Below are positions 8,945 to 16,866 of a stretch of 64,000 nt of DNA, in pieces. Made by a program: the position numbers and the translations under genes. This DNA is from Maricaulis maris_C (GTDB lineage Bacteria > Pseudomonadota > Alphaproteobacteria > Caulobacterales > Maricaulaceae), in NCBI RefSeq assembly GCF_049116555.1, contig NZ_JAGDYT010000004.1, positions 248,001 through 312,000 of the forward strand. The letters run 5' to 3'. Each line of letters begins with the position of its first letter. The first letter of the stretch is position 1. A model generated the notes under the pieces. The model ran no database searches. It was not told where the DNA came from and saw only the letters and a list, made by a program, of their open reading frames with translations.

Positions 8945-10273
8945 TCAGACCGACGTACGGGCACCAGACCGGTTGTTACGGCGGCGGGGACGCTTGGACC
9001 CGCCGCCCTGGCCACCGCCATTGCCCTGCCCTTGCGGACGAGCACGGCCGGCGGTGAAAGGCTTCTTGCGCGACGGCCGCTGCTGTTTCTTCTGCGACGC
9101 GGCCGGTGTCGCCTTCTTCGCTTCGGCGAGAAACTTGTCCTCGTCGCCGATGAAGACCCGGTCAATGTCGAGGCCCGTCAGGCGTTCGATGTCGCGCAGA
9201 TACTCGTACTCACCCGGCTCACACATCGAAACCGCGACCCCGGACTTGCCGGCCCGTGCTGTCCGACCGATCCGGTGGACGTAGGATTCCGGCAAATTCG
9301 GCAGGTCGTGATTGACCACATGTGAGACGTCATCGACGTCGATGCCGCGCGCGGCGATGTCGGTTGCGACCAGGATTTTCACCGCACCGGTCTTGAAGCC
9401 GGCCAGCGCCTTGATTCGCTGCGCCTGGGACTTGTTGCCGTGGATCGCGGCGGACTTGAGGCCGTAATCGACCAGATGGCGATTGATCTTGTCGGCACCA
9501 TGCTTGGTGCGGGAAAACACGATCGCGCGCTCAACGGACTGGTCTGACATCAATTCCAGCAGGAGGTCCTTCTTGGACTCCTTGGGCAAGAGAACAACTG
9601 ACTGCTCGATGCGCTCGATCGGACGGGAGGCCGGCGCGACCGACACTTCCTTGGGATCTTCCAGCATTTCCTGCGCCAGGGCGCGGATCGGCTTGGGCAT
9701 GGTCGCCGACAGCAGGGCAGTCTGGCGCTTGTTCGGCAGGAAGCTGACAATCTTGCGGATGGCCGGAAAGAAGCCGAGGTCCAGCATCTGATCGGCTTCG
9801 TCCAGGATCAGGACCTTCGTCTCGCTGAGCTTGATGGCGCCCGATTGCATCAGATCAAGCAGACGCCCCGGTGTGGCGACCAGCACGTCGACGCCCTTCG
9901 CCAGGGCACGGATTTGAGGCCCGGGCTTCACGCCGCCCACCACCAGCGTCGAGGAGACGCGCATATGACGGCTATAACCGCGAACATTCTCGAGGATCTG
10001 GGCGGACAGCTCGCGGGTCGGCGACAGAATCAGCGCCCGGCAAGTTTTCGGGTGGGTGCGTTGGTTTTCTTCAATCAGACGATTGAGGATGGGCAGCACG
10101 AAGGATGCTGTCTTGCCGGTGCCTGTTTGCGCAATGCCAACAATGTCACGGCCTTCAATCATCGCCGGGATAACTTCGCGCTGGATCGGGGTCGGCGTTT
10201 CATAACCTTCATCGGTCAAGGCGCGAAGAATGGGCTCGGCCAGGCCGAGATCAGTAAACTGGGTCAAAAACAA
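8945..10273 (-). CDS. DEAD-box ATP-dependent RNA helicase, RhlE-like
   Basis: RNA helicase of superfamily 2. All core motifs are visible in order: Q motif (TPTPIQ), AQTGTGKTAS, PTREL, GG, LILDEADQML, SATMPKPI, and HRIGRTARAGKSG. The core fills about residues 1-375; a basic, Gly/Arg-rich tail (KKQQRPSRKKPF, then GQGNGGGQGGGSKRPRRRNN) likely binds RNA. No in-frame ATG exists between the upstream stop at 10289 and the conserved FTDLGL, so translation must begin at TTG (10273 or 10267); AAGAAAG just upstream can serve as ribosome site. It converges on the abgT-like gene with a 15-base gap. Confidence 0.92.
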   Translation of the reverse strand: MFLTQFTDLGLAEPILRALTDEGYETPTPIQREVIPAMIEGRDIVGIAQTGTGKTASFVLPILNRLIEENQRTHPKTCRALILSPTRELSAQILENVRGYSRHMRVSSTLVVGGVKPGPQIRALAKGVDVLVATPGRLLDLMQSGAIKLSETKVLILDEADQMLDLGFFPAIRKIVSFLPNKRQTALLSATMPKPIRALAQEMLEDPKEVSVAPASRPIERIEQSVVLLPKESKKDLLLELMSDQSVERAIVFSRTKHGADKINRHLVDYGLKSAAIHGNKSQAQRIKALAGFKTGAVKILVATDIAARGIDVDDVSHVVNHDLPNLPESYVHRIGRTARAGKSGVAVSMCEPGEYEYLRDIERLTGLDIDRVFIGDEDKFLAEAKKATPAASQKKQQRPSRKKPFTAGRARPQGQGNGGGQGGGSKRPRRRNNRSGARTSV

Positions 10274-10608
10274 TATCTTTCTTGGGAATCAGGTGGCGCA
10301 CTCGCGCCGGCCAGATTCTTGGGGTTTTGCGTTGCGGAAGCTTGCGTAGATCAGCTGCCAATTGACTGGCGCCGGACCTGGCGCCGCGGTGGCAATGATC
10401 AATACGCGTCGGATCACCGACGGACTGTCTCGCCAACGCCTGCCGTTGCAGCCACATGGCTGCCTACACGCGGCAGGTCGTGAGCGCGGTGTCCCATGTT
10501 TCGCCATGCATGGCAAATCATTTCGCAATCGCAGCAAGAGGCCTGATTGACAGGCCCAGGCCCCCGCGCAAGAGTGAACAGCGTTCACCTCGCCGATAGA
10601 GACCTGAC
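10274..10608. other. Divergent intergenic region, 335 bases
   Basis: This gap lies between the helicase and the PF10118 gene, transcribed away from each other, so it must hold both promoters. I see no credible protein: the open frames here have no family-like content. The one clear element is the palindrome at 10574-10588, listed separately. No riboswitch or tRNA-like fold was recognised. Confidence 0.5.
10574..10588. promoter_or_regulatory. Perfect palindrome GTGAAC-N3-GTTCAC, predicted operator
   Basis: A perfect 6+3+6 inverted repeat ending 20 bases before the PF10118 gene start, where a bound repressor would block transcription or initiation. The half-sites are the same as in the two operators between tetR and pspA (15748-15758 and 15803-15817), which suggests the same or a related TetR regulator. 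The regulator assignment is inference. Confidence 0.5.
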
Positions 10609-11460
10609 ATGGCCCGCACTGCAACCCCGACCGACCTCGTCATCACGCCGCGCAATCGCCGCTTCAAGAACACGCCAGGCCGGTCCCGCTGGTGGATGGG
10701 TGGCGATGCCATTGCCACAGCCTGGCACAATGCGCTGTCCATCACCTTTCCGGCCGGCGAGACCTTTTTCATCGAGAGCGTTCGCCGCTTTCAGAAAAGC
10801 GTCCCGCCAGAACTCGCATCTCAGATCAAGGACTTCGCACGGCAGGAAGCCTTCCACACGCGTGAGCACAACGCGTTCAACCAACGGGTCATGGATGATG
10901 GCTATGAAGTCAGCGAAGCCCTCGCAACAGTCGAGGCGAGTCTGGCACAGGCGCGTGAAGGGCATCCCGTCGCCCAGCTGAGCATCACGGTCTCGCTGGA
11001 GCATTTCACCGCGATCTTCGCCCATCTCGCGCTCAAGGATGTCGCGCTCTACGCCGATACCGACCGCGAATCGCAGCGCATGTGGCTGTGGCACGCAATC
11101 GAGGAGGTCGAGCACAAGAGCGTCGCCTTCGACACCTATGCCCACATCATGCGCGATGTGAAACCGCTTAAACGCTGGGGTATTCGCTGTGCGGTGTTTG
11201 CGCGCGTTTCGCGTGATTTCGTCTTCAAGCGCTGGCGCGAAAGCCTCGCCCTTCTCGCCCAGGACGGGATTGCGGGTGTATCGGCCCGGGCGCGTCTGGC
11301 CTGGTATCTGTGGGGCCGCCCCGGCGTGCTGCGCCGCGTCCTGCCTGCCTGGCTCGCCTATTTCCAACCTGGCTTCCACCCCTGGCAAATCGATGATCGT
11401 CACCTGATTGCCGAGACCGAGGCCCGGCTCGACCTCGCCGAGCCGGTTGCTGCCGAATAA
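10609..11460 (+). CDS. Predicted metal-dependent hydrolase (PF10118 family)
   Basis: Member of the uncharacterised PF10118 family, annotated as predicted metal-dependent hydrolases with a helical, ferritin-like set of His and Glu residues. In this 283-residue protein the likely metal ligands are in FARQEAFHTREHNAFN (near residue 80), SLEHFTAIFAHLALKD (near 127) and WHAIEEVEHKSVAFD (near 162). No signal peptide is seen. It stands alone, preceded by a GTGAAC-N3-GTTCAC palindrome and followed by a strong terminator at 11485-11514. The substrate is unknown; members often sit beside TetR regulators in alphaproteobacteria, which fits the operator but proves nothing. Confidence 0.85.
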   Translation: MARTATPTDLVITPRNRRFKNTPGRSRWWMGGDAIATAWHNALSITFPAGETFFIESVRRFQKSVPPELASQIKDFARQEAFHTREHNAFNQRVMDDGYEVSEALATVEASLAQAREGHPVAQLSITVSLEHFTAIFAHLALKDVALYADTDRESQRMWLWHAIEEVEHKSVAFDTYAHIMRDVKPLKRWGIRCAVFARVSRDFVFKRWRESLALLAQDGIAGVSARARLAWYLWGRPGVLRRVLPAWLAYFQPGFHPWQIDDRHLIAETEARLDLAEPVAAE

Positions 11461-11484
11461 TCACATTTCCCGGAGCTGAAACGC

Positions 11485-11514
11485 AAATGGCCGCCCCTTG
11501 GGGCGGCCATTTTG
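11485..11514. terminator. Rho-independent terminator, bidirectional
   Basis: The sequence AAATGGCCGCCCC-TT-GGGGCGGCCATTTT forms a near-perfect stem with a 2-base centre and is followed by TTTTGTCTT. It can end the PF10118 gene transcript, and on the other strand the tRNA-Asp transcript. Confidence 0.85.
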
Positions 11515-11539
11515 TCTTGCGCAATTTCCTGGAAGGAAA

Positions 11540-11616
<77 letters not shown>

Positions 11617-11726
11617 GTAAGGCGTCTCGCCGAAGCGAGGTGCGTTGTTTATGAGCAGAGCGCGGTGCGGTCAAGCGGGTTTCAACACGCTTTGCAGGCT
11701 GAATGCAGATCGAATGCAGTCCGTCC

Positions 11727-13022
11727 CTACCCGGCCGAAAAATGGCGCCGCGCCCAGCCCTCTGTCACGCGAAGCGTGGTTGCGATCAGCGTCTGCAAAT
11801 CCTCGGCACTGATCACATAGGGCGGCATCAGATAGATGATGTTGCCGAATGGCCGGACCCAGACGCCGGCATCCACGAATTCGGCCTTCAGGATATTCAA
11901 TTCGGGCAGGCTCTCCATTTCGATGACGCCGATCGCGCCCTGCCAGCGCACATCGACGACGCCGGGGATGTCCCGCGCCGCGGGCAAGAGCGCGGCAAAC
12001 ATCGATTCGATCGCATGAACCTGGGCCAGGCGCGGCTCTCGCTCGAACAGGTCAAGCGAGGCATTGGCGGCGGCACAGGCGGCAGGATTGCCCATATATG
12101 TCGGGCCATGCATCAGCGCCTTGCCGGCGTCTTCATCCCAGAAGGACGCAAACAATCGGGTCGAGGCTATTGCCGCGGCCAGCGGCAGCGTACCGCCTGT
12201 CAGCGCCTTGGAGACCGTCATGATGTCCGGCGTAACGCCGGCCTTCTCGGCGGCAAACATCGTTCCCAGCCGACCGAAACCGGTCATGATCTCATCGAAG
12301 ATCAGGGGCAGGCCGTGCTGATCGCACAGGGCTCGCAAGGCCCGCAGGGTCTCGGCATCATGGAAGCGCATCCCGCCGGCGCCCTGCACCAGCGGCTCGA
12401 CGATCACACCGGCCAGTGTCGGTGCCTGCTCGACCATCAACGCGGCGAGACTGTCCTGACTCGGCGCATCAACTGGAAGATCCGCGATTACCTGTCGGGC
12501 GATCGCGCCGGCAAACAGGGTGTGCATCCCCTCTTCCGGATCACAGACAGACATGGTGGCCAGCGTGTCACCATGATAGCCGCCGCGAAATGCCAGGAAG
12601 CGGGTCCGCCCGCGTTCACCGCGATTGATGAAGGACTGGACCGCGATCTTCATCGCAATCTCGACCGAAACAGAGCCGGATTCGCAGAAGAAGACATGAT
12701 TGAGGTCGCCTGGCGCGAGGTCGGCCAGGCGCCGGGCCAGCTTTTCGGCTGGCTGATGTGTCAGGCCACCCAACATGACATGTGGCACCGCATCCAGCTG
12801 GGCCTTCACCGCATTGATGATGTGCGGATGTCGATAGCCATGACAGACCGTCCACCAGGACGAGACGCCATCGATCAGCTCCTGTCCGTCTTCCAGCCGA
12901 ATCCGGACACCCTCGGCACTGGCCACCGGCAAGCCCGGCGGTGTGGTTTTCATCTGCGCATAGGGTCGCCATAGCGCGTGAGCGGAGGGCTCGAAGCCCA
13001 ACTTGTCTGCATCCCGGTTCAT
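11727..13022 (-). CDS. bioA: Adenosylmethionine-8-amino-7-oxononanoate aminotransferase
   Basis: PLP enzyme that converts KAPA to DAPA using S-adenosylmethionine as amino donor, the third of the late biotin steps. The 431-residue protein shows the BioA-specific GVSSWWTVCHGYRHPHI segment near residue 55, the PLP-lysine motif TVSKALTGG near residue 272, and FDEIMTGFGRLG with the conserved Asp. It is divergent from bioF-bioD across only 43 bases, so the promoters of the two units must overlap and are probably co-regulated. No bioB or bioC is in the window. Confidence 0.95.
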   Translation of the reverse strand: MNRDADKLGFEPSAHALWRPYAQMKTTPPGLPVASAEGVRIRLEDGQELIDGVSSWWTVCHGYRHPHIINAVKAQLDAVPHVMLGGLTHQPAEKLARRLADLAPGDLNHVFFCESGSVSVEIAMKIAVQSFINRGERGRTRFLAFRGGYHGDTLATMSVCDPEEGMHTLFAGAIARQVIADLPVDAPSQDSLAALMVEQAPTLAGVIVEPLVQGAGGMRFHDAETLRALRALCDQHGLPLIFDEIMTGFGRLGTMFAAEKAGVTPDIMTVSKALTGGTLPLAAAIASTRLFASFWDEDAGKALMHGPTYMGNPAACAAANASLDLFEREPRLAQVHAIESMFAALLPAARDIPGVVDVRWQGAIGVIEMESLPELNILKAEFVDAGVWVRPFGNIIYLMPPYVISAEDLQTLIATTLRVTEGWARRHFSAG

Positions 13023-13065
13023 GTGGAGGCTTTAGCAGGCAACAAATCTGTGCGACAGGCTTTGT
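13023..13065. promoter_or_regulatory. Compact divergent biotin promoter region
   Basis: Only 43 bases separate the bioA and bioF start codons. I looked for the TTATNNATAA-type site of the alphaproteobacterial repressor BioR and for a BirA-type long palindrome and found neither as a clear match, so the regulator is undetermined. Promoter elements must extend into one or both coding regions. Confidence 0.4.
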
Positions 13066-14244
13066 ATGACATCCGCGCATGCTTCCCTTGATCGTTTCGC
13101 GGCCGGCAAGCTCGCCGGGCTCGACCGGCGCAATCTGCGACGCCATTTGCAGGAAACCCGGCCGCTTGGCGGCGCGGTTGTCGAGCGCAAGGGGCGACGC
13201 CTCGTCAATGCCTGCTCAAATGATTATCTCGGCCTGACACAGCATCCCGACGTGATCGAGGCCGCCTGTGCGGCCAGCCGTGCCTATGGTGCCGGCTCCG
13301 GCGCTTCACGCCTCGTCACCGGAGGCCATCCACTCCTGTTCGAGCTCGAACAGCGCCTCGCCGCCTTCAAGGGGACCGAGGACTGCGTGATCTTCGGCTC
13401 GGGCTATCTGGCCAATCTTGCCATCACGCCCGCACTCGCCGGCAAGGGCGATCTGGTCCTCGTCGACACGCTCGCCCATGCCTGTCTTCATGCCGGCGCC
13501 CGCCTGTCAGGCGCCCGGTTCGAAACCTTCAACCATAACGACTTGGCCGATCTGGGCGGCAAGCTGGACGCGCTACGCCATGCCCATCGCCGCACACTCA
13601 TCCTGACCGACGGGGTGTTCTCGATGGATGGCGATCTGGCGCCCCTTCCCGATCTTCTGACGCTTGCCGACCGGCATGATGCCTGGGCGCTGGTCGATGA
13701 CGCACACGGGGTGGGCGTGATCGGCGAAGGTCGTGGCACCGCACACGCCTTCTCGCCGCCTGCCCTTCCTGCCCTGCAAATGGGCACTCTGTCCAAGGCT
13801 CTGGGGAGTTATGGCGGCTATCTGTGCGCATCGCGGTCGGTCTGCGAATTATTGCGAACCCGCGCCCGGCCGCTGGTTTTCACGACGGCCCTCCCGCCGG
13901 CATCGATTGCAGCGGCCCTCGCCGCGCTGGACCTGATCGAGACCGATCCCGTTCTGCGTGAGCGTCCGATGCAGCTGGCGCGGCGCTTTTGCCGGTCGCT
14001 GAATCTCGCAGAGCCGAAATCCCCGATCGTGCCCATCCTGATCGGGTCGGAAACGGCAGCCCTGGACGCGTCGGCCGAACTCGAAATGGCCGGCTTTCTG
14101 GTGACCGCAATCCGGCCGCCCACCGTGCCGCGCGGCACTTCCCGACTGCGCATCACCTTCAATGCCGCGCAGGAAGAGGCTGATATCGACCGTCTCGCCG
14201 AAGCGTTGAAAACAATCCTGCAAACCGCCGAGGCTGCCGAGTAA
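13066..14244 (+). CDS. bioF: 8-amino-7-oxononanoate synthase
   Basis: PLP enzyme that condenses pimeloyl thioester with L-alanine to give KAPA, the first late biotin step. The 392-residue protein has CSNDYLGLTQHPDV near residue 48, GSGASRLVTGGHPL near 78, the DDAHGVG motif near 209, and the PLP lysine in GTLSKALGSYGGY near 244. Its stop codon shares one base with the bioD start (TAATG), indicating coupling. Confidence 0.96.
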   Translation: MTSAHASLDRFAAGKLAGLDRRNLRRHLQETRPLGGAVVERKGRRLVNACSNDYLGLTQHPDVIEAACAASRAYGAGSGASRLVTGGHPLLFELEQRLAAFKGTEDCVIFGSGYLANLAITPALAGKGDLVLVDTLAHACLHAGARLSGARFETFNHNDLADLGGKLDALRHAHRRTLILTDGVFSMDGDLAPLPDLLTLADRHDAWALVDDAHGVGVIGEGRGTAHAFSPPALPALQMGTLSKALGSYGGYLCASRSVCELLRTRARPLVFTTALPPASIAAALAALDLIETDPVLRERPMQLARRFCRSLNLAEPKSPIVPILIGSETAALDASAELEMAGFLVTAIRPPTVPRGTSRLRITFNAAQEEADIDRLAEALKTILQTAEAAE

Positions 14245-14909
14245 TGCGTCCGCTCTTCATCACTGGAACCGGAACCGATATCGGCAAAACGCACGTGCTG
14301 TGCGAACTGATCCGCGCCTGGCGATCCGGCGGCAGGCGCATGCGTGTACTCAAGCCGGTCATTTCAGGCTTTGACCAGTCGGCTCTTAACGAGACCGACA
14401 CGATCCGACTCATGCGCGCCAATGGGGATGCTCTCACCGGAGAAGGCGTCCAAGCAGTCTCGCCCTGGCGTTTCAAAGCTCCGCTCTCTCCGGACCTTGC
14501 CGCCCGCAAGGAGCGACGGGAGCTGGCCCTCGAGCGGATTGTCAGCTGGTGCCTCGATCACATCGACCGGGAAATCCCGACAGTCATCGAAGGGGCCGGG
14601 GGCGTCATGTCGCCGATCGCCTCAGACGGGCTCAATCTCGACCTGATCCGCGAGCTGGACGCGCGCCCCGTCCTCGTCGCAGGCAGTTATCTCGGCACGA
14701 TCTCGCACACGCTAACCGCCCTTCGTGTTCTCGATGGACGCTGCACGGTGATTCTGAATGATCATCCGCAGAGCGAAACACCGATTGCCGAGACGGCGCG
14801 CACGATCAGCCGCTTTGCCCCAAGAGCCGATGTCCGCGTGTTTGATCCGGACAAGCCGGACGCATTGCTGGATCTGTTTGAAAGCGCGACCAACACGCTG
14901 CTCGACTAG
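14244..14909 (+). CDS. bioD: Dethiobiotin synthetase
   Basis: ATP-dependent ureido-ring closure enzyme that turns DAPA into dethiobiotin. The 221-residue protein starts MRPLFITGTGTDIGKTHV, containing the P-loop GTGTDIGKT, followed by KPVISGFD and the EGAGGVMSP motif near residue 114 which contacts substrate. It overlaps bioF by one base and ends about 20 bases before tRNA-Val. Confidence 0.94.
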   Translation: MRPLFITGTGTDIGKTHVLCELIRAWRSGGRRMRVLKPVISGFDQSALNETDTIRLMRANGDALTGEGVQAVSPWRFKAPLSPDLAARKERRELALERIVSWCLDHIDREIPTVIEGAGGVMSPIASDGLNLDLIRELDARPVLVAGSYLGTISHTLTALRVLDGRCTVILNDHPQSETPIAETARTISRFAPRADVRVFDPDKPDALLDLFESATNTLLD

Positions 14910-14930
14910 CGCCGACGCGTGATCAGGGAA

Positions 14931-15006
14931 TGGTGGGCGGTGAGGGGCTCGAACCCCCGACCCTCTCGGTGTAAACGAGATGCTCTCCCAGCTGAGCTAA
15001 CCGCCC
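14931..15006 (-). tRNA. tRNA-Val (TAC)
   Basis: A 76-base cloverleaf on the minus strand: acceptor GGGCGGT pairs with ACCGCCC, D-arm GCTCAGCTGGGAGAGC, anticodon stem TCTCG/CGAGA around TTTACAC with anticodon TAC, T-loop TTCGAGC. CCA is encoded. It is antisense to the direction of bioD and shows no integration-site duplication nearby. Confidence 0.97.
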
Positions 15007-15076
15007 GGACCATGGTGCCCGTTACCGGGCGAGGAGGCGCTTGTAATGCCTCCAGGGCCGCCAGCGCAAGCCTGAC

Positions 15077-15718
15077 TCACCGCCGCGCTGCAGCATCCCG
15101 GATAAAGGCGCCGACAATCATTTCGATCTGGCTCATTGCCGCGTCCACAGGCGAGTCATAGGTCGTATTGGGCAAAACGATCACCACAATCCCGTGCACC
15201 GCCGCCCACAGAGCCCGGGCCGCCGCCTCACGCTGCGCCAGGTCGTCAAGGCCGGGCGCGGGTGCGAGCACATCAATGACGAGGTTGAACAGGTCATCCT
15301 CGAACTGGGTGTAATAGCTTGGCGCGGTGCCGGACTGGCGTCGGTTGAAGGTCAAAAGCGCCCGCCAGCGGGCATCCTCGCGGGTGACAAAGTCGACATA
15401 GGCCCTGGCCAGCACCATCAGTCGACCATGAACATCGCTCTCATCGAGGCCGGAATTGGCCAGCGCCTCGCGATGATGGGCCGCGAAGTCTCGATACGTG
15501 AGCATGTTCAGCTCACGAACCAGATCGTCGATATCGCCGAACAGCTTGTAGATTGATCCCACGCTGACACCGGCCCGCTCTGCTATGGCGCGGGCCTTCA
15601 TGCCGTTGAGGCCGGCCTCGGCGAGTAATTCACCGGCGGCAGCAAGCGCCTGGGCGCGGGCTTCAGGCGCCAGCGCCGGGCGACCACGTGGCCGTGTCGA
15701 GTCCTGAGTGTCTGTCAT
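15077..15718 (-). CDS. TetR family transcriptional repressor
   Basis: One-component regulator of 213 residues. The N-terminal TetR helix-turn-helix is clear: RAIAERAGVSVGSIYKLFGDIDDL near residues 37-60, with the diagnostic IYKLF. The C-terminal ligand domain is of no recognised subgroup. I start at MTDTQDSTRPRGRP (15718); the open frame upstream runs through the operator region and is not protein-like. It is divergent from the pspA-like gene, and two copies of a GAAC-N3-GTTC palindrome in the shared gap make autoregulation and control of pspA very likely. The ligand is unknown. Confidence 0.9.
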   Translation of the reverse strand: MTDTQDSTRPRGRPALAPEARAQALAAAGELLAEAGLNGMKARAIAERAGVSVGSIYKLFGDIDDLVRELNMLTYRDFAAHHREALANSGLDESDVHGRLMVLARAYVDFVTREDARWRALLTFNRRQSGTAPSYYTQFEDDLFNLVIDVLAPAPGLDDLAQREAAARALWAAVHGIVVIVLPNTTYDSPVDAAMSQIEMIVGAFIRDAAARR

Positions 15719-15747
15719 GCCTTCCTGATACCCCCAGCCGCGCGTCC

Positions 15748-15758
15748 GAACAATGTTC
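15748..15758. promoter_or_regulatory. TetR operator copy 1 (GAAC-N3-GTTC)
   Basis: GAACAATGTTC lies 30 bases upstream of the tetR start and is extended on the right by ATT, matching half of copy 2 in reverse. Its position suits repression of tetR itself. Assignment to the adjacent TetR is inference from position and symmetry. Confidence 0.6.
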
Positions 15759-15802
15759 ATTTTCCGGCTTGCGTGAACGATATTCTCGCCTAGCCTAATT
15801 AA

Positions 15803-15817
15803 GTGAACATTGTTCAT
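15803..15817. promoter_or_regulatory. TetR operator copy 2 (GTGAAC-N3-GTTCAT)
   Basis: GTGAACATTGTTCAT is a near-perfect palindrome centred on 15810, 57 bases from copy 1 and just ahead of the AAGGAG ribosome site of the pspA-like gene. A bound dimer would overlap the probable transcription start. The same half-site occurs at 10574-10588. Confidence 0.65.
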
Positions 15818-15832
15818 TTAAAGGAGCTCATC

Positions 15833-16540
15833 ATGTTCTCGACACTCGTTACCCTGTTCCGGGCCCGCTCCGAACGCACCCGGGAAAGCCTGGAGACAAC
15901 CCATGCCGCCCTGCTCATCGAACAGAAGGTTCGTGAAGCGGAAAAGGGACATGAAAACGCCAAGCGCGCCCTCGCCGCACTGATCCTGCGTGAACGCCAT
16001 GAAGGCAAAGCCCTGCAGGGCCTGACCGGTCGCATGGCCGACATGGAGGCGAGAACCCGCGACGCGCTCCAGGCCGGCATGGAGGCTCTCGCCAGTGAAG
16101 GCGCCAACGCCCTCGCCGATCTTGAAAACGAACACGCCGCCCGCCAGGACGCGCTTCAGCGCACGCGCACCAGCGCAAGGCGCCTGAGGCTCCTCCTGGA
16201 GAAGACCGAGCGTCGCCTCACCGACCTGCGCCAGGGCTTGATCACGGCGCGTTCGATCGAGGATGAACGGCGTGGCGGTGACGCACTGGAAGGCAGTCTG
16301 GGCGGCCTGGGCGCGATCATGGAGGGCGAAGCCGTGCTCAAACGGGCGCTCGACAGTCCAGACTCCCATGGATTCGCCGATGTCCTGGACGGGATCAACG
16401 CGGAATTGTCCGGCGATGACCTTGCCGACCGCATGGCTGAAGAAGGCTTCGGCGCGGCGGTTCGCTCCCGCGGGAGTCAAATTCTCGATCGCCTCCGGGA
16501 CAATCTGTCCGGTGGTGACGCCACCCCTCAACCGGCTTAG
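15833..16540 (+). CDS. PspA/IM30 family protein
   Basis: Membrane-protecting coiled-coil protein of the PspA/IM30 family (PF04012), which polymerises on damaged inner membrane. The 235-residue protein starts MFSTLVTLFRARSERTRES, an amphipathic N-terminal helix, and is almost entirely charged helix with heptad patterns (residues 20-150), then a looser C-terminal part. The ATG at 15833 follows AAGGAGC at good distance; an upstream GTG at 15803 falls inside the operator and is rejected. It is followed 11 bases later by a YiaA-like gene. There is no pspF/pspB/pspC here, so induction is through TetR rather than the enterobacterial enhancer system. Confidence 0.85.
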   Translation: MFSTLVTLFRARSERTRESLETTHAALLIEQKVREAEKGHENAKRALAALILRERHEGKALQGLTGRMADMEARTRDALQAGMEALASEGANALADLENEHAARQDALQRTRTSARRLRLLLEKTERRLTDLRQGLITARSIEDERRGGDALEGSLGGLGAIMEGEAVLKRALDSPDSHGFADVLDGINAELSGDDLADRMAEEGFGAAVRSRGSQILDRLRDNLSGGDATPQPA

Positions 16541-16551
16541 GGAGATTACAC

Positions 16552-16815
16552 ATGCTGGGACAATCCAAGCTCTGGATCAGCTTCAATTATGTCTGTGTCG
16601 GCGTCGCCTATGCCATGCTCGGCCTGTCCTTGATGCTGATGCCGGTCGACCTGTCGACCAAGGGCTATGTGGGGATGGGCATACTCTTCCTCACCGGTTC
16701 ACTCATCACCCTCGTCAAGACGCTGCAGGAACAGCGCATCAATGACCAGTTCTCGTCCAAGCTCGAACGCGCCAAGCACGAGAAACTGCTGGAGGACTAT
16801 GTCGCCAAGGCCTGA
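16552..16815 (+). CDS. YiaA/YiaB family inner membrane protein
   Basis: An 87-residue protein with two transmembrane segments (about residues 8-30 and 38-58; FNYVCVGVAYAMLGLSLMLM and GMGILFLTGSLITLVKTL), matching the YiaAB two-helix domain (PF05360), then a charged cytosolic tail KLERAKHEKLLEDYVAKA. It is in the same operon as the PspA-like gene and may be its membrane partner, which is inference. A long stem-loop follows at 16819-16850. Confidence 0.85.
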   Translation: MLGQSKLWISFNYVCVGVAYAMLGLSLMLMPVDLSTKGYVGMGILFLTGSLITLVKTLQEQRINDQFSSKLERAKHEKLLEDYVAKA

Positions 16816-16818
16816 CAT

Positions 16819-16850
16819 GGAGGGCGCCGGTCAATCGACCGGTGCCCTCC
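16819..16850. terminator. Strong stem-loop between convergent genes
   Basis: GGAGGGCGCCGGTC-AATC-GACCGGTGCCCTCC forms a 14-base-pair stem with a single G-T pair and a 4-base loop. It sits between the YiaA-like gene and pheA, which converge. No U-tract follows on either strand, so it may act as a weak terminator or as a 3'-end stabiliser. Confidence 0.5.
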
Positions 16851-16866
16851 CTCAATCCGGCAACGC

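Noticed and set aside
10251..10457. 68-codon minus-strand frame upstream of the helicase
   Set aside because: Its composition is like random GC-rich frames and it overlaps the helicase start; considered as an upstream regulatory frame, but no aromatic, repeated or otherwise special codons are seen.
13023..13065. BioR or BirA operator between bioA and bioF
   Set aside because: No clear TTATNNATAA-type or long BirA-type palindrome could be found by eye.
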